Position numbers and translations under genes: made by a program | Origin: Anoplopoma fimbria | Lineage: Eukaryota; Chordata; Actinopteri; Perciformes; Anoplopomatidae | Direction of reading: 5' to 3' | DNA length: 64,000 nt | Assembly (NCBI RefSeq): GCF_027596085.1 | Contig: NC_072457.1 | Coordinates: 1,664,471 to 1,728,470, forward strand | The notes under the pieces: model-generated | The model's database searches: none | The model's input: the letters and a program-made list of their open reading frames with translations, nothing else | Told to the model about the DNA's origin: nothing | Part shown: positions 38,501 to 49,472 of the stretch, piece after piece | Layout: each line of letters starts with the position of its first letter | Numbering within the stretch: the first letter of the stretch is position 1

Positions 38501-38870
38501 CCTAATGGAGCATAATTCACTAAATGAACATCATGCTGTATTGAAGAAGACTTGAAACTAGAGATTGAGACCATAAACTCATGTTTACAATGTTTACTGA
38601 GGGAATAAATCAAGAGAGAAGTAGAGTTATTTTCTCATAGACTTCTATACAACCAGAGGAGTCGCCCCCTGCTGGACAGGAGAGAGAACGCAGCTTTAAG
38701 ACATGAAGCATCAGCTTCACTTTTCATAACCGGAGGTCTGGGCCTTTCCAGGACACATGGGAACTCCATTATGGTTCTCCAAAGACACATATAAATGTCT
38801 CTGCAGGTCTATATATGGGGCGGCTGTGACACTTCTGCATCGGCTTCACTTGGCAGTTTGCCGCCTGGTC
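38501..38870 (+). mobile_element. Repeat family R1, chimeric-tail copy
   Basis: Starts inside the core (aatggagcataattcac) and has one or two core substitutions. After cttttcataaccggaggtc it switches to a novel tail (ggcctttccaggacacatgg, cataaatgtctctgcaggt-like text to about 38,816), then resumes with a second R1 3' end (cttctgcatcggcttcactt to gccgcctgg, 38,830-38,869). The novel tail is shared with the copy at 52.6 kb. Confidence 0.7.
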
Positions 38871-39916
38871 TTTTCTCAAAGAGTGAGCAGTTACTCAGTG
38901 TTCAAGGACCGGAAGAGATAAGGGGGCAACAATTACTCCTTCATCTTCTCAGGATGTTGTTGTTTGTTCCAGATCCAGATGATTTGTATCTCCCCTCCTC
39001 TCTGACCTCCATGTTGCCTTTGTGAACGTCTCCTCTGCTGATTTTCAACACACTAGATTCCTTTTGCAGTCCAGCTGATGGAGCGCATGCACCTCCAAGA
39101 GTCTTATAGTCGTATACTTATAGCTCTTCTAGACTGTACAGATGTTATTGGACAGAATGGATCAAATTCTGGTAACTGAAATGTCAGCTTTTCCTACGAT
39201 TCTACATGGGGAAAAATGATTTTTGGATCATCTAGCATCACATTTCAAGCTGAATAAATGGCTGACTAGTTCAAGTTAATGTCAGTTATTTTTTAAAGGG
39301 CCACTCCACCAATTTTGCAATCAGTTAACCCAGCATGGAGAGCACAGACATATTCGTACTTTGGCCTTCATGTATATGATCTAATGAAATATTGTGTATA
39401 TATGTTTACGGAACGCAAACACACCAAGCTAAATTTAATAAATCTCTCTGAGTGAGCACCTCTCATGCATTACCTTTATTGTGCTCAAAATACAATAGAT
39501 CAAAACGCTGTGAAGAAAAACTATTTTTGTTTTATGTAATAATTCATTGTGTGTGAGATGTATGACCCGTCTGCTGACATGTGATCAGTAGAAGGTCAGT
39601 CCGAGTTTCCCCTTTCCTGCTGTGTTATAAAATGTCTTTACAATTGCTTTTTTAGCCCTCAGAACTTTAAACTTGAAAAACAACATTTGTCTCACCGTTT
39701 GTAAATGTATGTGTGATTTACTTTGCTGCTTCGGGGGGGAAAACAATGTAGTAAAGTAAAACATTATTTAACAGCGTCTGTCTGTTGTCCTTGTTAAATG
39801 ACAGCTATTATTCAACGGTGTGATTCAGTAACAACATTAGTGCTGTTTAACAAGGTGGTAGACGTGCACAGAGAACCTGATGTTCCTCTAAATGAAGTAT
39901 TCCTTTTTCAGCTCGC
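38871..39916. other. Non-coding DNA; faint repeat text at 39,295-39,400
   Basis: aagggccactccaccaattt is familiar from fish dispersed repeats, but no other copy is in the window. Confidence 0.3.
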
Positions 39917-39926
39917 TGGCAGTAAT

Positions 39927-40322
39927 TTGGGGCTGCACGGTGGTGTAGTGGTTAGCACTGTCGCCTCACAGCAAGAGGGGCCCGGGTTCAATTCCCGGGC
40001 TGGACAACCTTCTGTGTGGAGTTTGCATGTTCTCCCCGTGTCAGCGTGGGTTCTCTCCGGGTTCTCCGGCTTCCTCCCACAGTCCAAAGACATGCAGCTT
40101 AGGTTAATTGAAGACTCTAAATTGCCCGTAGGTGTGGATGTGAGTGTGAATGGTTGTTTGTCTCTATATGTCTGCCCTGTGATAGGCTGGAGACCTGTCC
40201 AGGTGAACCCTGTCCTGTCCAGGTGAACCCTGCCTTCACCCATTGACAGCTGAGATCGGCTCCAGCACCCCTGCGACCCTTAACTGGATAAGCAGGTTAC
40301 GGAAGATGGATGGATGGATGGA
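39927..40322 (+). mobile_element. Complete tRNA-derived SINE with LINE-type (ATGG)n tail
   Basis: Head carries an A box (tggtgtagtgg, 39,941-39,951) and a B box (gggttcaattcc near 39,983), both RNA polymerase III promoter elements of tRNA type. The middle has the gtttgcatgttctcccc block common in fish SINEs, and the tail ends ggataagcaggttacgg plus (ATGG)n, as in RTE-type LINEs. The element is flanked by a 10-base direct repeat tggcagtaat (39,917-39,926 and 40,323-40,332), a target-site duplication. The tail piece aggtgaaccctg is duplicated at about 40,199-40,233. Confidence 0.85.
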
Positions 40323-41254
40323 TGGCAGTAATGTCAAATGTGTGTGTTCTCTTCTTTTGTTTAATTTAATGACGAAACATTTCTTTGCATAGCTTTTAAC
40401 TTTTTGTGAATCTGTTGACATTTGTTTTTGACTGAACCGGTATTTAAACGAGGGGAAGTGATTGTGATACGTTAATCAAACTGACTTCATTATTATTAAT
40501 CTAACGCTGTTCTACCAGAGAGGAACTTTGTTTTCATGTTTCATGTGAACTTTACCTCAGGGGTAATGATTGGAGGATTTGACGGATCATTAAATTTCTT
40601 GCTCTATTGGTTCACTGCTGCTCAAAAGTATTCCTTTTTTAGGACTTTAATTTTAAACTTGAAACTACGGCTCATAGACATTTTTTCGAGCATCAACCAA
40701 TCACGCTGTGCAGAACTGATGCGTTCAAAGTGGACACTGTAGTCTACAGCGGCACAGACGCTTCGTGATCTGAACCAGATGGTGCAGAGACTCTGAATGC
40801 ACCGAGCCTCCTCGCCTGTTTAAAGTCCCTCTGCGGCTAAAAAGTACTAAAATATTAACTTCCCAACAACGGCACAGAAGTCTGAAACTTCTGGACACAT
40901 TCACAATACTAAGCAGCTCACTTCCTGTGGCTGTCAAAAGGAGGATTCACAACAGCATCCAGCGTTCCCAGCGTCCTCTAATGAGCACTGTGTCACCGAC
41001 TCCTGCACTCTGCATTTTTAATGCAACGGGACTTTTTAATAAGAAGAGTTTGTCCAGATGCTCTTTCTTTGTGCACTAGTTTCTTTCTGCTCCACTTCTA
41101 ACTTGATCACTTCGACATCTTTATCCCACAAAGCCGCTGGATTTGCAGCCTCCAGACATAAAGTCCTTAACACCTCACAGGCAGTCATCTTGTCCGGACA
41201 CATAGTGCAACGGTGATTAGAAGGTAATCACATAGTCTCATTTCTGACATTTAA

Positions 41255-41500
41255 TGTAATATACCTAACTAAGTATTTCACCATCTTTTACTAAACTTAA
41301 CTAAGTATTTCACCATCTTTTCTTAACTTAACTAAGTATTTCACCATCTTTAATAAACATAAAGTATTTCACCATCTTTTAATAAACATAAAGTATTTCA
41401 CCATCTTTTCTTAACTTAAATATTTCACCATCTTTTACTAAACCTAACTAAGTATTTCACCATCTTTTCTTAACTTAAGTATTTCACCATCTTTTCCTTT
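41255..41500 (+). repeat. Degenerate 28-33-bp minisatellite
   Basis: About eight occurrences of agtatttcaccatctttt, separated by variants of actaaacttaacta. Unit length varies through loss of the aactta spacer. Confidence 0.8.
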
Positions 41501-42226
41501 ATCTTGCATCGAGAGCTATTTTTTTCATTTCCTCTCAACATACATTCAGGTTCCCTCTTCTCTTATGTGTATGTTATTAGCATACAGTAACTCTAATCAG
41601 CTGGATGTCTTCTCTCTTGTGTTTGAAGATATACCTTCTAGTTCTGACTGATTCATTACTACCTTTGTGTCTTTTTTGGCAAATTACTTTCATTTCTCCT
41701 CATAAAAATAACCTGAAAACCTGAACAACAAACAAACACGCTCTCCTTTAAGGAGCTCTCGTCTGACTGAAGGGGACTCGAGCTCTCAGTGGCTTTCATT
41801 GTAAATCCACTCAGTCCTATCAGGAGAGCTGCTTCTCTTCTCTCTCCAGCTGAGCAGTATCGATCGCTCTCATCACTGAGCCGCCGACTCTTTCGCTCCT
41901 TTGTTTCTCTTTCCAAGCTTCAGCAGTTTGCTTCCTGCTCTCTATTGTTCTCTCTCTCTCTACCTCTGTCTCTTGTTTCCTCCAGTGATCAGATTATAAA
42001 AATATGTGTATATATAAATGATGCTTGTCTTCTGAGTGCATTGTTTGTTTAATTGTCTTTAAAGTTGCAAGTGCAATGAATCAAAGGAAAGAGATCTGAT
42101 TATCACAAAACTTGAGGTTATGTATAATCCATGACACCAGTCCGATGTTCACTTTGATGCCGTGATTTGTGATGCAGTGATGCAGTGATGCACTTTTTTT
42201 CTTTTTGTGTTCACACCATAAAACTC

Positions 42227-42756
42227 TGATGGGCAAATTCACAAAGAATGTCTTGCAATTAAGGTCGGATTCACAAAAGATATCGCAAAAATGATATTAA
42301 AATATCTAAAATACAGCACTAACAAGACAATAAAGTTGTTTTATGTGGAGTGAGAGGGTAGAAATAATGTATTTTTTGTTTTTTTTCTCTTATTTTTCCT
42401 CATGTATTTGCACAAGTTGACATGTAGGAGAGCTTTATGAATCATAAACACAACTGTCACTGCATCCCAAAATAAACTGCTGCTGTTGGAAGTCTGCCCG
42501 TGAAACAATGCGCTCCAGATACCACAAACTAATCAAAGACTTAAAGACGCTAATAGTTTCACTGTAACTTTGAGTCATTTGCATAGAAACGGTCAATTTT
42601 TAAGCCGAAATATCTGCATATTATCTTATTTAAATATGTCAAAATAGCACAGGAGCTATAGCATGTGCTTTGAGAGTTACATATTTATTTTGTCTTAATT
42701 GTGGAGGTTCAGCAGCTGCAAAAGCCACACAATCATTTTGTGAATTCAGCCCTCAG
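42227..42756. mobile_element. MITE-like element with ~20-bp terminal inverted repeats
   Basis: Left end tgatgggcaaattcacaaag (42,228-42,247) and the reverse complement of the right end, tgagggctgaattcacaaaa, align with few mismatches. The interior is non-coding. A target-site duplication is not clear, so edges may be off by several bases. Confidence 0.5.
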
Positions 42757-43133
42757 ATTACGTCCAAACTAAGCCGGTTAAATAAGTAAAAGCATGTTTT
42801 TCTCTTAATTTCAGCCCCAAATCCAGACTAAGAGCTGAGCTTTTACTAAACTGGTTTCCAGATGAATCTTAAAACGCTTGCTTGGTGTTCCAGTGTGTTC
42901 GAGCAAAACTATGCAAAACGCTGCAATCTTTATTTGTGAATGAACTCAAGCTGTCACGTAAATGTAGTGAAATAAAAAAGAGAAAGTGGAATGGAAAGAA
43001 AATACTCAAGTAAAGTAAAGTACCTTTTTTGTGTTCGACAACTGATGAGTTCAAAGTTGTTTGAAAAATGTTCTTTGATTCGATCCTTTCTGTCTCCGTT
43101 TCTTTGAGAACACAAAGGTTTGTAACTTAAACG

Positions 43134-43166
43134 TCTCTCTCTCTCTCTCTCTCTCTCTCATCCCAG
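43134..43166 (+). promoter_or_regulatory. Putative splice acceptor with CT-repeat polypyrimidine tract
   Basis: A 26-base (TC)n run is followed by atcccag, with AG at 43,165-43,166. The putative exon then has only 14 bases before the Cav3 start codon. This fits a start-codon exon preceded by a 5'-UTR intron, but a promoter directly upstream would look similar without the splice. No TATA box is evident nearby. Function is inferred from the shape of the site only. Confidence 0.4.
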
Positions 43167-43180
43167 ACCGCTGCGTTGCC

Positions 43181-43585
43181 ATGACGAGCGAGGAGGAGGA
43201 GGGCCCCAGCGTTGAAACATCGACTGCGGCGGCGACGACCATCTCCAGGGCGACGACCGCCGCAGCCGGGGACGATGGCGACGCCGCCCTCGCTACCTCC
43301 TCCCCGCAGGCCCCCCCACCCCGCGAGAAAAAGGAGGAGGAGGAGAAAGAGGAGGAGGTAGAGGAGGAGGGGACTCTTCAGGTAGAGAGGATTGAGGAGG
43401 AGGAGGAGGAGGAGGATGAGGAGGTGGTGGAGTGTGATGGAGATGATGATGAAGAAGAAGAAGAAGAAGAAGACGACGACGACAGCGACACCAGTGTGTT
43501 GGTGGTTCCGTACCCGGAGCTGGCCCCCGTCGTCTTCTTCTGCCTCAAGCAGACTACATGTCCTCGCAGCTGGTGCATCCGCATG
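43181..43585 (+). CDS. cacna1i: T-type (Cav3) voltage-gated calcium channel alpha-1, N-terminal coding exon
   Basis: Seen: an ATG with G at -3 opens 135 codons before a GT at 43,586. Residues 1-50 are Ala/Thr/Ser/Pro-rich and residues 51-103 are almost entirely Glu/Asp. Residues 108-135 run [26 protein letters not shown]. Known: the LxPxPxLAPxxFFxLxQ...PRxWC block lies just before segment IS1 in all Cav3 channels, which carry low-voltage-activated calcium current at the plasma membrane. Inferred: CLxQTT and WCIxMV look most like Cav3.3, but Cav3.2 is nearly as close from memory, so the paralogue is uncertain. Family resemblance stops at the Met before GT, which fits an exon end there; the next expected residues (VCNPW) are not encoded downstream in this window. 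The acidic tract is much longer than I recall in mammalian Cav3 N-termini. Confidence 0.8.
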
Positions 43586-43591
43586 GTCACC
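43586..43591 (+). other. Putative splice donor of the Cav3 exon
   Basis: GTCACC follows the Met codon exactly where Cav3 similarity ends. It is a weak match to the vertebrate consensus GTRAGT, so the boundary is inferred from loss of protein similarity. The open frame runs on to a stop near 43,648, but those residues do not resemble Cav3. Confidence 0.45.
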
Positions 43592-44940
43592 AGCCCATAT
43601 CCTTTAACTACGTCACTGACGGTGCTCCGAGCAAGAAGTGCCGTTTAACATCTTAATCCATCATCATTTAGCCATCCAGCATCTCCTGTTTTAGGCTATA
43701 AAGAAAAGCATTCAGAAGGTTGTTTCACTCTAAGTTTTCCATTTAGCAGGAGGTGGATACAGATGTGAATCGACTCAACATCCTGGTTTTATGGATGTTT
43801 CACTCTCACCGGAGAAGTGAGGATCCTCCAGGTGGTGCATGCTGGGGGCTGGATCCAAGTCCAGATGGGTGCAGGTGTAAATAACATATATTAAGGCCAG
43901 ATTTACTGACAAACACATGTGTGCTGCATGTAGCAAACATTTCAGCACGGTGTTGCTCTCATTATCACATATATACGTTCTAGGAGGATGGTTGTTGTTG
44001 TGTCATACACACAAAACTCGGTCAACGGCAATGGGAATCTTAAGTCTCAGGCTCCGACAACCCTAATGGAAAATGAAAACATGACTAAACATAGAAGAGT
44101 GCAAGTTAAACTGAGGTTGATTATGTTTTCTACCAGATTTACGACTCATTTACACATTTCTTTTAGTCAGTTTTGCATGAAGATTCTCTGAAAATCAGGA
44201 AATGTGGCACAAATAAGAAATCTAAGGGATGTTACGTGTTGAGTCCCACCACAAAATAAGTCCTATTGAATTGATATTAAAACTAGTTATAACCACTATA
44301 ATATTATAATTTTATGACTGATAGTCTCATAGAAATCCCATCGCTGAGCTCTTCTTCCCTACTCATCTTTTTGTGTACATTTACTTCAGTGTGCTTGAAG
44401 TGATGAAATAGTTTCTGCTTTCTTTATGACCAGAAACGATGCAGTGATGTAGAAAGGTCTGAATGGTTATTGTTTATCTAAGTGTTTGTGTTTTCTATCC
44501 ATTCTATAGCATTTTATAAGAAATGACAGGGCGGCACAAACACACAGCTCTTATCTAGCTTCTAGAAAGCAACACTTAGTCTGCTCATGTGTGACTCACA
44601 CTCTACTGACTCCACAAACACAGAGTTTATACATTTGTAAGTTGTAACACCGCCGAGTGAAGAATGAGTGTGTAGAAAAATCTGAGATATGACTGAATGG
44701 TAGATGAAATTGAAGATGAAAAAAGGAACCAGAAGAGATAAATAAAGGGAACGTGAGAGACAGAGAGAAGGAGACGAAAGGAAAGTTATGCTGATGGAAA
44801 GACATAAAGACAAAACAAGACGGTTTGAGCATTGACATCGCGATGTTTGTGCATAAGTCACATGGTAGAACGTGTCTTTCTGAAACATTTTTTTCCTGCC
44901 TTGCACAAAAGAACAACTCGCTCGGCTCTCAATTTCCAAG
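43592..44940. other. Presumed intron 1, proximal part; no further exon seen
   Basis: No Cav3 domain I segment (IS1, which should contain NCVTLGM-like residues) is readable in any frame here. A 125-codon minus-strand frame at 44,562-44,939 is Ser/Phe/Leu-rich and reads off purine-rich plus-strand DNA, so it is not called as a gene. Nothing else supported. Confidence 0.4.
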
Positions 44941-45689
44941 ATTCATCTCCAAAAGAAGTCTGTCCGACGTAACATAATAGACTCTGATTTAATGGATCTT
45001 AGTTTGTTGCAACCGTCCACAGACAAAAACACCAAAAAATGAGAATTTGGTTGCAAAAAGAGAGTTGGATGGAAATATTTTGGCTACAGAAAGGATGGTG
45101 TCAATCCCAAAAATATTTGTTATACAGTTCTTGTATTATTGATTATTGCATAAAATATAAAATGCAGAAAAAAATCCAATATTGTGCAGCTACAATGTGT
45201 GTGGAAAAGCAAAGATTAGTGTTTTTTTGTCCCATAAATATAGGAACAGCAGGAACAAAGACAGCTGACATTAGTGATTCCTGTGACGGGAGAGAAGGAA
45301 CCAGACTGATATAAATGTTCTGTTAGCAGACACTCTGCTCTTCTTACCTTCCATTAAAGAGAAACGTCACATCAGCTTCAGGTTCATTTATCAGCAACCT
45401 GAGAGGAAGAGGCAGCAGAAATTAGAGCGGGAAAACAAATGCTTAATAGGCGAGCCATCCATTCAGGTCTAAGTGACATGACTTCTTCAGGAAAATCTCT
45501 TAAATCGGAGGAAAAAACCACTTTGGCTTTTTGTGTTTTATTTGATCTTGTGCTCCGCTCACAGAGGATTTATAATACTCTCTATAATATTCAGGATCTG
45601 TCCTGTCACAATGAAGTGATTTTAACAGAGTTTTCAATCTGGATTCCTCTCATGTTCATGATGAGAATAAACTTCAAAAGGCAACACTT

Positions 45690-46645
45690 GCTGCAAAAAA
45701 TGAAGCTTTAAAGCCCTGTATTGTTATATCAAATCTGTAAAGTAGGATGTGATGATGGAGGCCACAGCTGTTCCTCAGTCTGTTTGTGTGAGTTTTTATT
45801 GTTCTGTACCTTCTCCCCGATGGCGGATGGACAAACAGACTGTGACCTGGGTGGGTTGGGTCCATGCTCATGTTGCTAGCCTTCTTGTGTAGACGACTAG
45901 CATAAACCCTGTCCAGAGTCGGGAGCTTGGTTCCTACGATCCTCTGCGCTGTTCTAACGACCCGGGCCGAGTCTCTCCGGTTCTCTGCTGTACCACATGG
46001 TGGCGCAGTGGCAGAGGATTGACTCTGTGGGGCTCCTGTAGAAGTTGACTAAGAGCTGAGAGGGGAGTTTGGCTTTTTTGAGTTTCCTCAAGAAGAAGAG
46101 CCTCTGTTGGGCTTTCTCCACCAGGTGGGAGGTGTTAAGGGCCCATGTCAGATCCTTTGTGATGTGGATTCACTTACACTCTCCACCTCCTCACCGTTTA
46201 GTGGAGCGGGGGAGGTGTGATCTTCCTGGTTCTCCTGAAATCCACGATGATCTCTTTGGTTTTTATAGTGTTAAGGACCAGGTCATTGTCAGTACACCAC
46301 TCAACCATCACTACAGTGTTAGAGGAGTGGATGGGTGTAAAGGGTGAAAAGGGCAGGACTGAGCACACAGCCCTGCGGTGCTCCTGTGTTCAGGATGAGG
46401 GTGGAGGATGAGGGTGGAGGATGTGCGGTTGCCCATTTTGACGGTTTGTGGTCTGTTTGTGAGGAAGTCCATAATCCATGAGCAGAGTGTAGTGGTTATT
46501 GAGTCTGTTCACCAGTTTACGGGGGACTATTGTGTTGAAAGCGTAGCTGAAATCAACAACTAGCATCCTGGCGTAAGTGTTTGGATGCTCCAGATGGGAC
46601 AGGGATGTATGAAGTGCAATTAGCCTCACGGTAGCTAGCAGCACA
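45690..46645 (-). mobile_element. Decayed LINE (CR1/L2/Rex-like) reverse transcriptase fragment
   Basis: Read on the minus strand, 46,560-46,390 encodes a VDFSYAFNTIVPRKL block matching the (V/I)DFSSAFNT motif of non-LTR reverse transcriptases, and the region near 46,380 retains a relic of the APQGCVLSP motif. At 45,850-45,760 it encodes DPTHPGHSLF and PPSGRRYRTIKTHTNR, typical of the C-terminal end of these proteins. Frames are broken by stops and shifts, and a short duplication sits at 46,393-46,421. It is a fossil with no intact protein. Confidence 0.7.
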
Positions 46646-46870
46646 GCTGGTGCAAGAGTAACAGTTCAGTAAACAGTGCTGCAGTTTTCCAGCCATCCAA
46701 CACTTCAGTTTTTATTTTGTGGTGTGAGTGTTGTAGCTTCGCCGTGCTACTAACATGGCTTGGTGATAGACGCTGCTTTGCTTCAGGAGGTCTTCAAAGC
46801 TGTGAATGTGTTCTTAGTCAGACTGAGGATCCCCTAAAGGTCTGCTGGTTTACACTTCAACAGTGAAGAA

Positions 46871-46989
<119 letters not shown>

Positions 46990-47564
46990 CCCTAAAATGA
47001 AAAGGCTACGTATTGACCAGGTCCACTCTCACACTGTGAGTTTGGACTGAGCGGCGCTGTGGAATCGATCCACAAAGTGAAAAACCTCTTTGTGTGTATA
47101 AATACATTCAGTCCACTACTGGAGCTTTTCTGCATGTCGGGGTGGATGTGCTTCATGTTACTCCAGAGGTATGATGGTGTCAACATGTGGGTGAAGATAG
47201 AGTACCGTTGTGAGACTGAATTTAAATCTACCTCGCTAATTATGCAAATGATGAGAAAATGAAAAACCAATGTGTAGAAAAGAGATGAATAGAGATGTTT
47301 GCAACTGAATGATTTAAACAAAGCATTACTCTTCAAAGAAACAGCCTGGACTTTGTTGTCATAGTAGTCATCATTAGTCGTGTTTTCATTCAAGACCATT
47401 TTGAAGCATCGCATATATATATATATAAATATAAATATATATGAATAAATCCATTGAATTCTTTGTGCAACATAAACAACCATTCAGTCCAATTATATCG
47501 TTATTGTTGTATTTTATGTTTTTTATTTATGTCTCTTGTTAGTTTCCACGATCTGCTCTGCAGC

Positions 47565-47625
47565 TGTAATCCTCCACTGTGGGACAGATAAAGGATTATC
47601 TTATCTTTTTCCATCTTATCTAATT
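47565..47625 (+). mobile_element. LINE 3' tail fragment
   Basis: cactgtgggacagataaagg followed by attatcttatc is the plus-strand version of the LINE end seen at 48.75 kb, with a short degenerate TTATC tail. Confidence 0.5.
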
Positions 47626-48752
47626 AGAAAAGCTTAATGAAAACGTCAAAATTCAATAAAACTTCCCTAATTTCAGCCAAAACGTTTCTACACTCGCTTG
47701 AGCTTTGTTGAAAAAGAACTGATGCACTAAATGGACTCGGAAAGAATAAGTTCTGACGTAGCAACCAAACTTAATGATGACTAAATAGTAGCAACTCTTC
47801 TGCTAAGAAAACCAAGAAAAAGGATCATTTTAGACTTTACTTCTTAATTATTAATTTAGAAAAACAAACTGCAATATGTTTGAAACTTATCTAGCAATGA
47901 GTGTCTCAAAATATTCATAACGTGATGAAATTGATTCATAAAGTCTAAAAAAGTATTAAAAAGACATCATTTCTTGAACATTGAGAAAATCCTCCTTGCA
48001 GGACAACCCACCAGTCTCTGACCTTTAACCTCTGTGGTGACAATGTGACTGAACAGTTGAGTGAACGGGGTATAAAATCCTGAGGCCGCTCTAAAAAAAA
48101 AATCAAGTAGTTAATGTGGTTTAGAAAGAGTTATATAAAGAGAGAAGTAAAGTCTGAGAGATTTAAAGAAACAGAGGAATTGTTATTGGCCTCTTATTAG
48201 AGCTTAAGGACTTCTGAGTGCTGCCTCAGCTCCCTCCTCCCTCCCCCGTCTCCCTCCGGCTCTATCACTCTTCCTCACCCCTTCTCTCTTAGACAGCAAA
48301 TCATTTGTAGTTTCTATTCTGTTAAATCTTTTTCCAGTGAGGCAGAGTTGGATACTTGACAGCTCAGACTTCTGTCGCTCCACATTTATTCTGAATAACA
48401 GTTTGACATGAATTACTCACTTACCAAAATGTCCACCTCCTTGTTGTTTCACTCTGTCCTTGTGAGAAAACAATGTGCCAGGAATTTGTTTTTGGGAAGA
48501 AAGAGAGCTGTTTTAAGGAGGTGGATATCACTATTTATATCAATGAGACAAACTATTCAGAGCAACTTTATAAAACACAACATAACAGCCTGGAAAGAAT
48601 ACCCGAACAGTTGAATTAGGCTTTTGTGTTATGCAGCATTAGCTTTACGGAGGTGTACCGTAATAAATCCACATTTCTAACTTATAATTGTGTCCAAGTG
48701 CACTAAATGCACTCATATATGTCTTCCTGTTGTCTTCATTTCAAGTGTACTT

Positions 48753-48960
48753 TTAAGATAAAATAAGATAATCCTTTATTAGTGCCACAGCGGGGAAATT
48801 TGCAGGATTACAGCAGCAGAGATAATAGGGCAAACAAGAGACAAAAGTAAAAAAACAAGATCTAAACAAGTATTATAAATAAGTAATCACACAGTAAATA
48901 AGTTCAAACTTTAAAAATCCACAATAACTAAAATATTATATAAACAGACAGTGGATTGCA
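48753..48960 (-). mobile_element. LINE 3' tail fragment
   Basis: Plus strand reads taagataaaataagataatc, then ctttattagtgccacagcgg and ggaaatttgcagg. In reverse this is the familiar fish LINE 3' end running into (TTATC)n. Body beyond 48,850 is A-rich and degenerate. Confidence 0.55.
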
Positions 48961-49472
48961 CAGACTTTTTATAGAAATGTTAGTCTGCTCTACTTACGTA
49001 CAAGTGTATCCACTTTAATTATATTTGAATGCAAGTGTACTTCTGATTTAGCCAAGTCATGAAACAGCAGCTCGTTACGATGTGGCTGTAAAAGTAACTT
49101 ATGAATAGCTTGAACCTGGAACATGTCTGGGTGGGCACAAAGCACACAGCACTCATTATCACAGGAATAAAGTAAAGTTATTCAGTGCCCTACTAAAGCA
49201 ATGTTGTTTATGTGCAACAGAGCAATGTTTTGGATCATTTGAACACAGAGGTAAACTCAAATGACTCGTTCTGCTGATCCCACTGAGGATCAACAGTCTG
49301 CTCGGCACTCTGTGAAACCATCAGCATGTGGTTATGGTTTAGATATCAATTGTCATTATACATGGTCTGGGTGAATACTCATATCAGACTGGAAACAAGG
49401 TGTCCATTAACTCTTGTTGAAGGACATGTACTGTGTAGAAACTGCCTAACTGATCAAAATGAATGCTAACCT

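Larger units (their letters stand above)
40333..43133. other. DNA upstream of the Cav3 exon
   Basis: Holds the 41.25 kb minisatellite and the 42.2 kb MITE. No clear promoter or CpG island was seen, so the transcription start lies elsewhere or was not recognised. Confidence 0.35.

Noticed and set aside
39931..40000. tRNA gene suggested by A and B boxes (also 62.8, 0.9 and 58.7 kb)
   Set aside because: No cloverleaf closes and the sequences continue into SINE bodies.
39798..40243. 142- and 111-codon frames on opposite strands
   Set aside because: Both run over the SINE; typical SINE-derived frames.
44562..44939. 125-codon minus-strand frame
   Set aside because: Ser/Phe/Leu-rich translation of purine-rich DNA; two frames overlap it equally well.
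46992..47483. 163-codon minus-strand frame
   Set aside because: AT-rich with an ATA-repeat start; no recognisable domain and no codon bias.
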